Shown in pieces: positions 7,607 through 13,929 of a stretch of DNA of 21,272 nucleotides (its first letter is position 1; each line of letters starts with the position of its first letter). A program made the position numbers and the translations under genes. Source of the stretch: a virus; IMG/VR virus record IMGVR_UViG_3300027969_000473, positions 1 through 21,272 of that record; one strand, 5' to 3'. The notes beneath the pieces were generated by a model. That model had not been told where the DNA came from and searched no databases. It worked only from the letters and a program-made list of their open reading frames with translations.

Positions 7607-9244
7607 TTACCTCACACGGTAACAAGTAAAGAATACAACGCTTGCGCCTATACACAAAAGGTTGTAAAATTCGGCAAGATGATGAAAGCCCGCGGGCATA
7701 CAATCATTCACTATGGACATGAAGATAGCGATTTAATTTGCGATGAACATGTCACCGTAATCACAAATGAAGATTGGAAAATAGCTTACGGCGATTATGA
7801 TTGGCGTAAAAACTTTTTCAAATTCGATAGAGGTGATCACGCTTATCAAACATTCTTTGCTAATGCTATCAGAGAAGTTGGCAAAAGAAAACAAAAGAAC
7901 GACTTCATATTACCTTTCTGGGGTTCAGGTGTCAGACCAGTATGTGATGCACATCCTGATATGATAGTTGTAGAACCAGGCATTGGTTATGCAGGTGGAC
8001 ATTGGGCACGATGGAAGATATTTGAATCATACTCAATCTATCACGCTTACTATGGCCTTACTGCTGTTGGTACATGTAAACAAGATTGGTATGATGCTGT
8101 CATTCCAAATTACTTTGATATAGATGATTTTGAATTCAAAGAAAAAAAAGAAAATTATTTCTTATACTTAGGTAGAGTTTACGATGGTAAAGGTGTTAAT
8201 GTAGCAATACAAGCAACAGAAGCAGCGGGCGAGAAACTAATTATCGCAGGACAAAAGCCAGATGATATGAAATTTCCTCCTCATGTAGAGTTTGTCGGAT
8301 ATGCTGATATACCCACACGCAAGAAACTAATGAGTAATGCTAAAGGTGCATTCGTTCCAAGTATGTACATAGAACCATTTGGTGGCGTACAGATTGAAAT
8401 GTTAATGAGTGGTACTCCTACAATCACAACTGATTGGGGTAGCTTTACTGAAAACAATTTACATGGTTATACAGGTTATCGTTGTCGTACATTTGATCAC
8501 TTTGTATGGGCAGCAAAGAACATAGATAGAATTGATCCAAAGAATTGCAGAGAGTGGGCAGAGAACTTTACATTAGATAAAGTAGCACCCATGTATGAAG
8601 AATACTTTCAAAATGTATTAAATGTACATGTAGGCAAAGGTTGGTATGAGCGTAAGAATAATCGTGCTGAACTTGATTGGTTAAAGAAAGAATATCCCAA
8701 GCACCCTGAACGATTAAACTATAATCATATGCAAGCAGAGGAAAAGCCTTTTGCTAATAGATTAGCAGCATGGATCAAACAAGAATTGAATCCAGCAACA
8801 TTATTAGACATAGGATGCGGCCCTGGACACTTTGTAGATAGCTTTAGAGATTGTGGAATTGATGCTAAAGGCATAGATGTAGATGACAGAGTACATGGCA
8901 AAGAACATCTTACCTATCAAAGTCTATTTGATATCACAAACGAAAGTGCCGATGTTGTTGTATGCATGGAAGTAGCAGAACACATTGAACAAGCATTGGA
9001 AGATGAAGTAGTTACTAAAGTAGTATCAACTGTTGGCAAGACATTAATATGGACAGCAGCCGCAATAGGTCAAGGTGGCATTGGGCATATCAATTGCAAA
9101 AACAAAAGTGACTGGGCCAAAAAACTTACTAATGCAGGATTAGTAAGAAACACAACCAAAGAACAACAACTAATAACCGATATGAAAAAAGGTGTTCATA
9201 TGGGTTGGTTCACAAACAATTTATTATATTATGAGCGAACATGA
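7586..9244 (+). CDS. Bifunctional GT4-type glycosyltransferase fused to SAM methyltransferase, 552 aa
   Basis: Residues 1-~350 form a GT-B glycosyltransferase. The C-terminal Rossmann half has the GT4 signature: [12 protein letters not shown] (193-204), KLIIAGQKP (217-225), and the EX7E pair Glu263/Glu271 in [10 protein letters not shown], which in GT4 enzymes contacts the nucleotide-sugar donor. Residues ~385-552 are a class I methyltransferase with SAM motif [12 protein letters not shown] (406-416), acidic KGIDVDDR (428-435) and motif [13 protein letters not shown] (457-469). The fusion suggests that one sugar is added and methylated by the same polypeptide. The substrate is unknown; virion fibres rich in Asn, Ser and Thr lie directly upstream, and host surface polysaccharide is the alternative. 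No signal peptide or membrane segment is visible. The 3' end overlaps the next methyltransferase by 14 nt, implying coupled translation. Confidence 0.88.
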   Translation: MRFHILGLPHTVTSKEYNACAYTQKVVKFGKMMKARGHTIIHYGHEDSDLICDEHVTVITNEDWKIAYGDYDWRKNFFKFDRGDHAYQTFFANAIREVGKRKQKNDFILPFWGSGVRPVCDAHPDMIVVEPGIGYAGGHWARWKIFESYSIYHAYYGLTAVGTCKQDWYDAVIPNYFDIDDFEFKEKKENYFLYLGRVYDGKGVNVAIQATEAAGEKLIIAGQKPDDMKFPPHVEFVGYADIPTRKKLMSNAKGAFVPSMYIEPFGGVQIEMLMSGTPTITTDWGSFTENNLHGYTGYRCRTFDHFVWAAKNIDRIDPKNCREWAENFTLDKVAPMYEEYFQNVLNVHVGKGWYERKNNRAELDWLKKEYPKHPERLNYNHMQAEEKPFANRLAAWIKQELNPATLLDIGCGPGHFVDSFRDCGIDAKGIDVDDRVHGKEHLTYQSLFDITNESADVVVCMEVAEHIEQALEDEVVTKVVSTVGKTLIWTAAAIGQGGIGHINCKNKSDWAKKLTNAGLVRNTTKEQQLITDMKKGVHMGWFTNNLLYYERT

Positions 9245-9788
9245 TTTTGAAATAGAGTATTGGGGCAACTGCGCTAATACATTTGATGAGGATCAAAAGC
9301 ATTATGTCTATGCTAAGTTTATGGAAATACCACAACGGCATTATTCGTTTGATGTTGGTGGTAAACGCATACTTGATATAGGTGGCGGACCAAGTTCCAT
9401 GCTTCTTAAGTGCAAGAATCTAAAAGAGGGTAAAGTCTGTGACCCTATTAATTACCCTGAATGGACTAAACTACGTTATGCTGGACATAACATTAGTGTC
9501 AATGTTCAACCCGGTGAAGAAGTAGATGAAGAAGGGTGGGATGAAGTTTGGATTTATAATTGTCTACAGCATGTTGAAAGTGTAGAACGAATCATTAACA
9601 ATGCTAAACGAGCAGCACCAGTGCTTAGACTGTTTGAATGGATAGATATTCCACCGCATGATGGACACCCATTTGAGTTAACTAAAGATATGTTAGACGG
9701 GTTGATAGCATTGCCAGGATCGGGAACTGCAAAATTAAATGAATCTGGTTGTTACGGTAAAGCATACTACGGAGTATTCAAGCAATAA
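9231..9788 (+). CDS. Class I SAM-dependent methyltransferase-like protein, 185 aa
   Basis: Contains a SAM-binding glycine motif [16 protein letters not shown] (about residues 46-61), followed by [10 protein letters not shown] and a motif resembling post-motif segments of class I methyltransferases, [14 protein letters not shown], which parallels [12 protein letters not shown] in the preceding protein. I chose the ATG at 9231 because it gives a 14-nt overlap with the upstream gene and starts just before the conserved region; an upstream in-frame ATG at 9192 would add 13 residues coded inside the neighbour. It is probably a partner of the glycosyltransferase-methyltransferase fusion, modifying the same glycan or a protein. 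The gene ends directly at a strong terminator. Confidence 0.78.
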   Translation: MSEHDFEIEYWGNCANTFDEDQKHYVYAKFMEIPQRHYSFDVGGKRILDIGGGPSSMLLKCKNLKEGKVCDPINYPEWTKLRYAGHNISVNVQPGEEVDEEGWDEVWIYNCLQHVESVERIINNAKRAAPVLRLFEWIDIPPHDGHPFELTKDMLDGLIALPGSGTAKLNESGCYGKAYYGVFKQ

Positions 9789-9811
9789 AAAAGCCCCTTT
9801 CGGGGCTTTTT
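9788..9811. terminator. Bidirectional intrinsic terminator between convergent gene blocks
   Basis: Ten-bp stem AAAAAGCCCC / GGGGCTTTTT with a TTTC loop (GAAA on the other strand) and T-runs on both strands. It closes the plus-strand block right at the stop codon ending at 9788, and the minus-strand gene ending at 9810 places its stop inside the stem. Confidence 0.93.
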
Positions 9812-10022
9812 ATGTTTTCAGTTTCATAAGCATATAGTCAGTATACTTTGACATACACATTGCAGGAATCTCTAAGAACGGATCCTCTAGATTAAACGGA
9901 CAAGCTATTTTCCATTTCATGTGTTCTTTAAAAAATTTCAATTCTTTAAGGTCTTTGACATTAGAGGGATCAAAGTTTCTACGTGGATTGAATTTTTGAG
10001 CGAATGTGGTTAGTACTGGCAT
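9810..10022 (-). CDS. Phage hypothetical protein, 70 aa
   Basis: Function not recognised. It is a basic, Phe/Lys-rich soluble protein (NPRRNFDPSNVKDLKELKFF, then CPFNLEDPFLEIPAMCMSKY) that resembles a short conserved protein found repeatedly in aquatic phage genomes (from memory). It is the last gene of the leftward block: the start lies 10 nt after the stop of the upstream gene, with only a weak Shine-Dalgarno (AAAGA), and the stop lies in the bidirectional terminator. Confidence 0.72.
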   Translation of the reverse strand: MPVLTTFAQKFNPRRNFDPSNVKDLKELKFFKEHMKWKIACPFNLEDPFLEIPAMCMSKYTDYMLMKLKT

Positions 10023-10032
10023 ATATTAATCT

Positions 10033-10221
10033 TTAATTACGTTCCATTGCACTGGCTTCAGCGATTACAGCATAGACTTCTTCCAATGTTTGGCACATAA
10101 TCTTTGCAGATTTCCAATCACTGTTTGAGTCATTGCCAGACACTTCAACCATATAGCCATTGTCATACATATTGACAGTTAGGTTGTCATTGCATTTTGA
10201 AATTTTATCAGAGAGTTTCAT
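10033..10221 (-). CDS. Phage hypothetical protein, 62 aa
   Basis: Small acidic soluble protein starting MKLSDKISKCNDNLTVN. Central residues alternate as for beta strands (NMYDNGYMVEVSGND), followed by a helix (CQTLEEVYAVIAEASAM). The ATG at 10221 is preferred over one at 10248 because it has a good Shine-Dalgarno (AAGGAAA), while the upstream ATG lies in the loop of a hairpin. Function unknown. Confidence 0.72.
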   Translation of the reverse strand: MKLSDKISKCNDNLTVNMYDNGYMVEVSGNDSNSDWKSAKIMCQTLEEVYAVIAEASAMERN

Positions 10222-10240
10222 ATTTTCCTTTGTTGGGTTT

Positions 10241-10257
10241 AGGGGCATATAGCCCCT
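10241..10257. other. Hairpin between two minus-strand genes
   Basis: Six-bp stem AGGGGC / GCCCCT with loop ATATA. On the plus strand it is followed by TTTT, so it could weakly stop rightward transcription. On the minus strand, where the genes run, there is no T-tail, so a processing or stability role for the leftward mRNA is as likely as termination. Confidence 0.5.
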
Positions 10258-10262
10258 TTTGA

Positions 10263-10649
10263 TTACTTAGTAGTAACGCCAGCTTCGGCAAGCACTTGCT
10301 CAACCGAAACGTTCTTCTTAGCACGTGCCTTGATAGCATCAATGCTAGGCTTAGCCTTAGTCTTTGCGACCTTAACCTTTACAGTGCCTTTGCTTGCTTC
10401 CTTCATTTTGTCAGCAAGTGTATCGGCAATAGTTGCCTGATCACCGGGAGATGCAAACATCTCCAATGTAGCGATGTGTTGTAGGGCCTCGACCTTAGTC
10501 ATTTCACTAGGCAACTCGACCAAGTCAATACGACTTGCTCCGCCCTTAGTGAACTGCTTGATACGGCGAACCATGTCATCAGTGAAACGAACTTTAGTGT
10601 TACCGTTGTGAGTAGTAATACCAGCGACTTTGAAAGTTTGATTAGCCAT
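10263..10649 (-). CDS. Phage hypothetical protein with Lys/Ala-rich C-terminus, 128 aa
   Basis: The N-terminal ~60 residues look like a small globular domain (FKVAGITTHNGNTKVRFTDD, then RRIKQFTKGGASRIDLVELP). A helical stretch follows (KVEALQHIATLEMF, ATIADTLADKMKEA), then a basic linker rich in KVKVAK and KAKPS and a short C-terminal helix (VEQVLAEAG). A close family is common in aquatic phages, from memory, but no function is known to me. Binding to nucleic acid is suggested only by the basic linker. The ATG has an AAGGAAA Shine-Dalgarno. It is transcribed from the promoter at 10709-10737 through a ~50-nt leader. Confidence 0.8.
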   Translation of the reverse strand: MANQTFKVAGITTHNGNTKVRFTDDMVRRIKQFTKGGASRIDLVELPSEMTKVEALQHIATLEMFASPGDQATIADTLADKMKEASKGTVKVKVAKTKAKPSIDAIKARAKKNVSVEQVLAEAGVTTK

Positions 10650-10708
10650 TTTGTTTCCTTTAAGATAAGCTAAGTTTAAAAATGTACTGATTACTCAGCA
10701 CTGTTATA

Positions 10709-10737
10709 ATGATAACACAGATTGGCATTATTGTCAA
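10709..10737 (-). promoter_or_regulatory. Sigma70-type promoter, leadered
   Basis: TTGACA at 10737-10732, a 17-nt spacer and TATCAT at 10714-10709. It is one of two members of the promoter set lacking the WTAAATGG spacer motif. The gene served starts at 10649, after a leader of ~50 nt with a Shine-Dalgarno. Confidence 0.78.
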
Positions 10738-10755
10738 CCATTATTATTACCAAAA

Positions 10756-10995
10756 TCATTTTGTTTTACCCGAAAGAGTAAAACCATCAAGGACATTTCC
10801 TGCAATAGCAAGGTCCTCAACCTCATCATGTAATTCGGCAATTGCCATATTCAATTGTGTTCCGACATTACGCACGACACGGCGAACGTATTCTGATTCT
10901 TCTGGACCAAGCATAGCAAAATACTTTTTCAATTGATCCTCAGACAATGAGGACAAGAATTCAAAAAATAATAGTTGTTCAGCATCAATATTCAT
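10756..10995 (-). CDS. Small acidic helical phage protein, 79 aa
   Basis: Begins MNIDAEQLLFFEFLSSLSED and appears almost entirely alpha-helical and acidic (QLKKYFAMLGPEESEYV, AIAELHDEVEDLAIAG). The start at 10995 is 1 nt after the stop of the upstream 141-aa gene, with GAGG inside the end of that gene as Shine-Dalgarno, so the two are translationally coupled. No domain is recognised. Confidence 0.75.
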   Translation of the reverse strand: MNIDAEQLLFFEFLSSLSEDQLKKYFAMLGPEESEYVRRVVRNVGTQLNMAIAELHDEVEDLAIAGNVLDGFTLSGKTK

Positions 10996-10996
10996 A

Positions 10997-11422
10997 TTAA
11001 GCCTCAACAGTATAAGGCTTGTCCCACTTACCAACGTTCACATCAACATACCAGCCTACGTTAAAGTAGTCGGATTGAATGTCACTTTTGTCCCAGTTGC
11101 CATCGTTCATTGCAACAAAAATTTCTTTCAGGAAGTCCAACGACTTACCACTGAAATGTTCTTTGAACCAGTAGGGATTCACATCCATAGACTTTTTGCT
11201 ACGGATATAGTCAATTTGGTCCTGCGACATTTTATTACCGTGAAAGGTTTTGCTATCGGTTTCGATATAGTTTTCAATCAGGTCGATAGAACCCGACTTG
11301 AGATTCAGAACTAAGGACGAATGATTGCGTACAGCCAACGAACCTTTGACCTTGTACTTAGCAAGAATAGCCTTGACTTTAGGGGCAATTTTTGCTTTCT
11401 TTTCCTGAGACATATAAGCCAT
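10997..11422 (-). CDS. Conserved phage/plasmid-type hypothetical protein, 141 aa
   Basis: Sequence pattern IAPKVKAILAKYKVKGSLAV, then HSSLVLNLKSGSIDLIENY, and late motifs DVNPYWFKEHFSGKSLDFL and YFNVGWYVDVNVGKWDKPY belong to a conserved protein I recall from phage and plasmid genomes without assigned function. It is soluble with no signal peptide. The ATG at 11422 has a strong CAGGAG Shine-Dalgarno 7 nt upstream and lies ~35 nt after the -10 box of its own promoter. It forms a two-gene unit with the 79-aa gene downstream. Confidence 0.85.
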   Translation of the reverse strand: MAYMSQEKKAKIAPKVKAILAKYKVKGSLAVRNHSSLVLNLKSGSIDLIENYIETDSKTFHGNKMSQDQIDYIRSKKSMDVNPYWFKEHFSGKSLDFLKEIFVAMNDGNWDKSDIQSDYFNVGWYVDVNVGKWDKPYTVEA

Positions 11423-11456
11423 TTGTAAACTCCTGTAATTAACTGATTAAGACTCT

Positions 11457-11485
11457 ATTATATACCCAAAACCATTTAATGTCAA
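11457..11485 (-). promoter_or_regulatory. Sigma70-type promoter of the repeat family, leadered
   Basis: Perfect TTGACA (11485-11480), 17-nt spacer beginning TTAAATGG, perfect TATAAT (11462-11457). The leader contains GAGTCTTAATCAGTTAA and a Shine-Dalgarno. About 49 bp including the leader are nearly identical to the promoter at 12494-12522 (two mismatches by eye). Confidence 0.92.
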
Positions 11486-11486
11486 C

Positions 11487-11717
11487 CTAAACTTCCACTT
11501 TCTTATTACGATAATTAACAAAGGACACATACTCTACTACACCCAGTACGTCCCTTATTTTCTCGCCTAGCTCAGACTCCACATACCCTAGGTCGTCACA
11601 GTACCACTTTCCGTTACCATTCTCTACGCACTTTAGCACGTCCTCTACCGATCCGAATACACCCACTAGATCCGATCCCTCGTAATCTACAAATTCTATT
11701 AACGAATACACTTTCAT
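11487..11717 (-). CDS. Small acidic hypothetical protein, 76 aa
   Basis: Start chosen at ATG 11717, with AGGTG ~9 nt upstream; an in-frame GTG at 11726 overlaps that Shine-Dalgarno and is less likely. The protein is Val-rich and acidic (MKVYSLIEFVDYEGSDLVGV, GSVEDVLKCVENGNG, WYCDDLGYVE), probably a small alpha/beta domain. No family recognised. It forms a one-gene cassette: own promoter upstream, and the stop TAG lies 1 nt before the -35 box of the next promoter. Confidence 0.72.
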   Translation of the reverse strand: MKVYSLIEFVDYEGSDLVGVFGSVEDVLKCVENGNGKWYCDDLGYVESELGEKIRDVLGVVEYVSFVNYRNKKVEV

Positions 11718-11751
11718 TTTCTTCACCTGTTGTTTAACTGTTTAAGTCTCT

Positions 11752-11780
11752 ATTATAGACCCAAATCCATTTAATGTCAA
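11752..11780 (-). promoter_or_regulatory. Sigma70-type promoter of the repeat family, leadered
   Basis: TTGACA (11780-11775), 17-nt spacer starting TTAAATGGATTTGGG, TATAAT (11757-11752). The leader (AGAGACTTAAACAGTTAAA) is a diverged copy of the leaders at 11457 and 12494. It drives the 76-aa gene. Confidence 0.92.
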
Positions 11781-11789
11781 CCGTCAGGA

Positions 11790-11960
11790 TCAAGAATTTA
11801 CTGTATTGAACGGGCTAAAATCCTCATATTCCTGATCATATTCTAGTACATCATAGACAAAGTGTACTGGAATTCCCAGTCGCACAGAGATAGAAACCGG
11901 GTTATAACCCTCGTCCAGCATGTCACGGATGCTTAGATCCAGGTCAGCCATTTTGCTCAT
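11790..11960 (-). CDS. Small putative helix-turn-helix protein, 56 aa
   Basis: This small gene starts at an ATG that overlaps the stop of the upstream membrane protein in an ATGA (11960-11957), and ends at TGA 11792-11790. The sequence begins MSKMADLDLSIRDMLDEGYN and continues PVSISVRLGIPVHFVYDVLE. The segment GYNPVSISVRLGIPVHFVYD has the spacing and hydrophobic pattern of a minimal helix-turn-helix, with LGIP at the turn. An acidic tail (YDQEYEDF) follows. It may be a small DNA-binding regulator, but an acidic tail and small size leave protein-protein interaction possible. An alternative start is the Met at codon 4. Confidence 0.75.
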   Translation of the reverse strand: MSKMADLDLSIRDMLDEGYNPVSISVRLGIPVHFVYDVLEYDQEYEDFSPFNTVNS

Positions 11961-12172
11961 TTTGAATTACTCACACTAGTTTTAAACAAGATTCCAGACA
12001 ATGTAGAAATACCCCAAGCCTGAACCCAAGACACTTCGTTGATACCGACAACGGCTCCAACCAGTGCGTTATTCCAAAGCCACATCACGGGCCAACTTAA
12101 TAGAAAACTAAGAAATACAATACCAGCAATACCTACGATTGCGGCACCAATAACAACAAAAACTTTATCCAT
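11957..12172 (-). CDS. Small two-helix membrane protein, 71 aa
   Basis: A hydrophobic N-terminal segment (VFVVIGAAIVGIAGIVFLSF) runs into a second hydrophobic stretch around LLSWPVMWLWNNALVGAVVG, and a weaker one around WVQAWGISTLSGILF. It lacks a cleavable signal and should be an inner-membrane protein. ATG 12172 has a GGAGT Shine-Dalgarno. It lies between the 92-aa gene and the 56-aa HTH-like gene in one transcription unit. Function unknown; such proteins are frequent in early regions of large phages. Confidence 0.78.
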   Translation of the reverse strand: MDKVFVVIGAAIVGIAGIVFLSFLLSWPVMWLWNNALVGAVVGINEVSWVQAWGISTLSGILFKTSVSNSK

Positions 12173-12182
12173 GATTTACTCC

Positions 12183-12461
12183 TTAAGCGGCAGACAACAT
12201 ATTAGCCGGAACACGCCATGTATTCAACGGACCAGTCTTAACGATAACAAATTTACGATTGATTTTTTGTACATCGCCTGTGATTTCCATACCAGTGCGG
12301 CTGTTAGTGAATTTCACTTTAGTACCCACTGTCAGGGTATACTTGTTTTTCTGTGCGATCTGGGCACGAGCAAACTTGACGGCATCATTGATGCTAGTCA
12401 GTTGGTCATTGGTAAAATTACCAGAGATAATAGCACGGTTGATTTCAGAAATGTCAGTCAT
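12183..12461 (-). CDS. Phage protein with SH3/KOW-like C-terminal domain, 92 aa
   Basis: The N-terminal ~38 residues form a helical segment (ISGNFTNDQLTSINDAVKFA, then RAQIAQKN). The C-terminal half has the pattern of a small SH3-like barrel (YTLTVGTKVKFTNSRTGMEI, GDVQKINRKFVIVKT, WRVPANML), with the glycine-bounded strand-loop-strand reminiscent of KOW-type folds. The family recurs in aquatic phages (from memory); nucleic-acid or protein binding is possible but not shown. Shine-Dalgarno AAGGAG precedes ATG 12461. First gene after the promoter at 12494-12522. Confidence 0.8.
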   Translation of the reverse strand: MTDISEINRAIISGNFTNDQLTSINDAVKFARAQIAQKNKYTLTVGTKVKFTNSRTGMEITGDVQKINRKFVIVKTGPLNTWRVPANMLSAA

Positions 12462-12493
12462 AAAAACTCCTTTAGTTAACTGATTAAGACTCT

Positions 12494-12522
12494 ATTATAT
12501 ACCCAAATCCATTTAATGTCAA
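12494..12522 (-). promoter_or_regulatory. Sigma70-type promoter of the repeat family, leadered
   Basis: TTGACA (12522-12517), spacer of 17 nt starting TTAAATGGATTTGGG, TATAAT (12499-12494). The leader GAGTCTTAATCAGTTAA is the same as at 11457. Serves a three-gene unit (92 aa, 71 aa membrane, 56 aa HTH-like). Confidence 0.92.
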
Positions 12523-12523
12523 A

Positions 12524-12754
12524 TTATTTTTTGAGGTCTTGCTGAATCTTGTCCAGAGTTTCCTGAGATTCCAAACGGGATAACAAGAGGGTATAGCCTA
12601 AATACAACATACCGCCTAGTAGTCCAAAGCCAACAGCATCCACAAGGGTCTCTCTGGACACGTAGGTTACGACCGAATCAACCAATAGTATTGATGCTAT
12701 GCTAGCTATAACTAGGGCTATCAATTGGAGAAGTGCTTTAATTTTAAGAGACAT
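12524..12754 (-). CDS. Small membrane protein with two hydrophobic segments, 76 aa
   Basis: Hydrophobic segments at residues ~8-28 (LQLIALVIASIASILLVDSV) and ~41-58 (VGFGLLGGMLYLGYTLLL), followed by a charged helical tail (RLESQETLDKIQQDLKK), suggest a hairpin in the inner membrane with a cytoplasmic tail. ATG 12754 with GGAAA upstream. One-gene cassette between two repeat-family promoters; its stop TAA is 1 nt from the next -35 box. Function unknown; holin-like size alone is not evidence, since no lysis genes are nearby. Confidence 0.78.
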   Translation of the reverse strand: MSLKIKALLQLIALVIASIASILLVDSVVTYVSRETLVDAVGFGLLGGMLYLGYTLLLSRLESQETLDKIQQDLKK

Positions 12755-12783
12755 TTTGATTTCCTTTTTACGTTAATATACGA

Positions 12784-12812
12784 ATTATACACCCAAGACC
12801 ATTTAACGTCAA
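12784..12812 (-). promoter_or_regulatory. Sigma70-type promoter of the repeat family, leadered
   Basis: TTGACG (12812-12807), 17-nt spacer starting TTAAATGG, TATAAT (12789-12784). The TGA stop of the upstream gene (12811-12809) is inside the -35 box. The leader of ~23 nt holds AAAGGAAA before the ATG at 12754. Confidence 0.88.
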
Positions 12813-13012
12813 GTTTTGGGTGCGTATTTTTGTGTCAATTCTTGGACTTCCTCTACTGTGACCAGTCCATTACTAATCAATCTTTTCTGTTCCTGATTGA
12901 TTGCTTGCCATTCAGCCATGCCCCTTTTCCAAACGGAATAGTCATCACTATAGTCAAAAGACCAATCATGGGACTTTAATAGTTTTTCCAAAATCACGAG
13001 GGTTTCGTTCAT
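12809..13012 (-). CDS. Phage hypothetical protein, 67 aa
   Basis: Begins MNETLVILEKLLKSHDWSFD and continues with YSDDYSVWKRGMAEW and NGLVTVEEVQELTQKYAP. It looks like a small helical soluble protein; the pairing of an acidic DYSDDYSVW stretch with a C-terminal helix is common among short phage proteins I have seen without function. The start at 13012 has AGGAG 8 nt upstream, located in the 3' end of the 50-aa gene whose stop is 1 nt away, so the pair is translationally coupled. Confidence 0.78.
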   Translation of the reverse strand: MNETLVILEKLLKSHDWSFDYSDDYSVWKRGMAEWQAINQEQKRLISNGLVTVEEVQELTQKYAPKT

Positions 13013-13013
13013 A

Positions 13014-13166
13014 TCAAAACTCCTGTTTGGAATGCTTGGGTTTACGTTTGAACAGTACTTTAGACTGCACAATTTTTGGCTTGAACGGAGTGTTGTTTTT
13101 AAACAACACAAGGTGAGCCCGATGTTTGGGCTGTTCAATTGTGAAAGATAGAATTTGCTTTTTCAT
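13014..13166 (-). CDS. Small basic protein, 50 aa, possibly ArfA-like
   Basis: Start taken as ATG 13166, 7 nt after the -10 box, with no Shine-Dalgarno, so the message should be leaderless. The protein is strongly basic (MKKQILSFTIEQPKHRAHLV, then TPFKPKIVQSKVLFKRKPKH). The tail pattern PFxxxIVxxKxxxxRKxKH recalls the core of the ribosome-rescue factor ArfA ([20 protein letters not shown] in the host protein), but the N-terminus differs and the match is short. It may equally be an unrelated basic phage protein binding RNA or the ribosome. Confidence 0.68.
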   Translation of the reverse strand: MKKQILSFTIEQPKHRAHLVLFKNNTPFKPKIVQSKVLFKRKPKHSKQEF

Positions 13167-13173
13167 AACCCGT

Positions 13174-13202
13174 AGTATAGCACACCATCCATTTATTGTC
13201 AA
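13174..13202 (-). promoter_or_regulatory. Sigma70-type promoter of the repeat family, leaderless
   Basis: TTGACA (13202-13197), 17-nt spacer starting ATAAATGG, TATACT (13179-13174). Only 7 nt separate the -10 box from the ATG at 13166. The TGA stop of the HNH gene (13201-13199) is inside the -35 box. Confidence 0.88.
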
Positions 13203-13588
13203 CCCCAATCAAATAATTCAGTATCTGCTAATTTAGTTCTTCTATCTGGTCTAGGTTGCAAATGATGTCCGTTTGTAATTGTAGCATGAGTATGGCACAT
13301 TTTACAAAGAACTTCAATGTTTGATTCATCTCTATTACCATTATTGCCATCAATATGATTAATGTCTAATGTTGCTGGATGCAATATTGTCCCGCAAACA
13401 CACGGGAATCCATAGTGACCATCACTATTTGCACATCCTTTATTCATTTTCCATTTATCAACTTCACCTTTTCTATGTGTTCGGTGAGCCGAACACACTT
13501 GTTTACTGGTATTTTTTGTTTTACTATGTTGCCCGACTGTATTATTACAGTTAGGGTAAGAGCATTTTAAGAAAGTTAATGTTGCCAT
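13199..13588 (-). CDS. HNH endonuclease with zinc-binding cysteines, 129 aa
   Basis: An HNH core is clear: Asn77-His78 in LDINHIDGNNGNRD, the central Asn90 in ESNIEVLC, and the C-terminal CxxCHTH at 95-101 (LCKMCHTHATITNGHH). Additional Cys pairs at C9/C14, C32 and C63/C65 (CVCG) suggest a structural zinc ribbon at the N-terminus. Free-standing HNH nucleases in phages act as homing endonucleases or in recombination and packaging; with no terminase nearby, a homing type is favoured. ATG 13588 has an AAGGTAA Shine-Dalgarno. It lies 11 nt after the stop of the WYL_2-like gene; base composition looks more AT-rich than its neighbours, consistent with mobility. Confidence 0.88.
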   Translation of the reverse strand: MATLTFLKCSYPNCNNTVGQHSKTKNTSKQVCSAHRTHRKGEVDKWKMNKGCANSDGHYGFPCVCGTILHPATLDINHIDGNNGNRDESNIEVLCKMCHTHATITNGHHLQPRPDRRTKLADTELFDWG

Positions 13589-13599
13589 TTAATTTACCT

Positions 13600-13929
13600 T
13601 TATATACTAAATTCCACCTTAGTGACATTTTTTGTCGTAAAACTACGCCATTCTTTTTTTTCTAAATCAAATACTCGAATACTAGTGGTTGACTCCTTCC
13701 TAAGAAGTTTACCTTCTGCTAAGGGTTTTACTTCAACTACAGGTAAGAGTTCTGGTTTCAATGTGCAATTCATTACACGCACAGACCCGTCTACCTTAGT
13801 GAAAGTTACTGTAACACTCTCATTAATCTTGAGCATTCCAGTCAACCAATTTGTAAACTTATTCCATTCCTTATCTCCCCAATCTTTTGTTGGACTATAA
13901 GGTTTCTCTAGTACATCAATCGTTTCCAT
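13600..13929 (-). CDS. WYL_2 / Sm-like SH3 beta-barrel protein (DUF2693-like), 109 aa
   Basis: After a helical N-terminus (DWGDKEWNKFTNWLTGML) comes a beta-rich domain with motifs TVTFTKVDGSVRVMNCTL, PELLP and SIRVFDLEKKEWRSF followed by TKNVTKVEF. This is the pattern of the phage WYL_2 (formerly DUF2693) Sm-like SH3-barrel family. Members are small and widespread in T4-like phages; the biochemical role is not established, though nucleic-acid binding is often supposed. The start overlaps the stop of the AbrB-like gene by 14 nt, suggesting coupled expression. Confidence 0.82.
   Translation of the reverse strand: METIDVLEKPYSPTKDWGDKEWNKFTNWLTGMLKINESVTVTFTKVDGSVRVMNCTLKPELLPVVEVKPLAEGKLLRKESTTSIRVFDLEKKEWRSFTTKNVTKVEFSI

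Noticed and set aside
12039-12479. Plus-strand open frame of 146 codons
   Set aside because: Runs antisense across two well-supported minus-strand genes and their promoter; Ser/Thr/Ile-rich composition without a recognisable domain.
12524-12754. Holin
   Set aside because: Two hydrophobic segments and small size fit, but there is no endolysin or spanin nearby and many early phage membrane proteins look the same.
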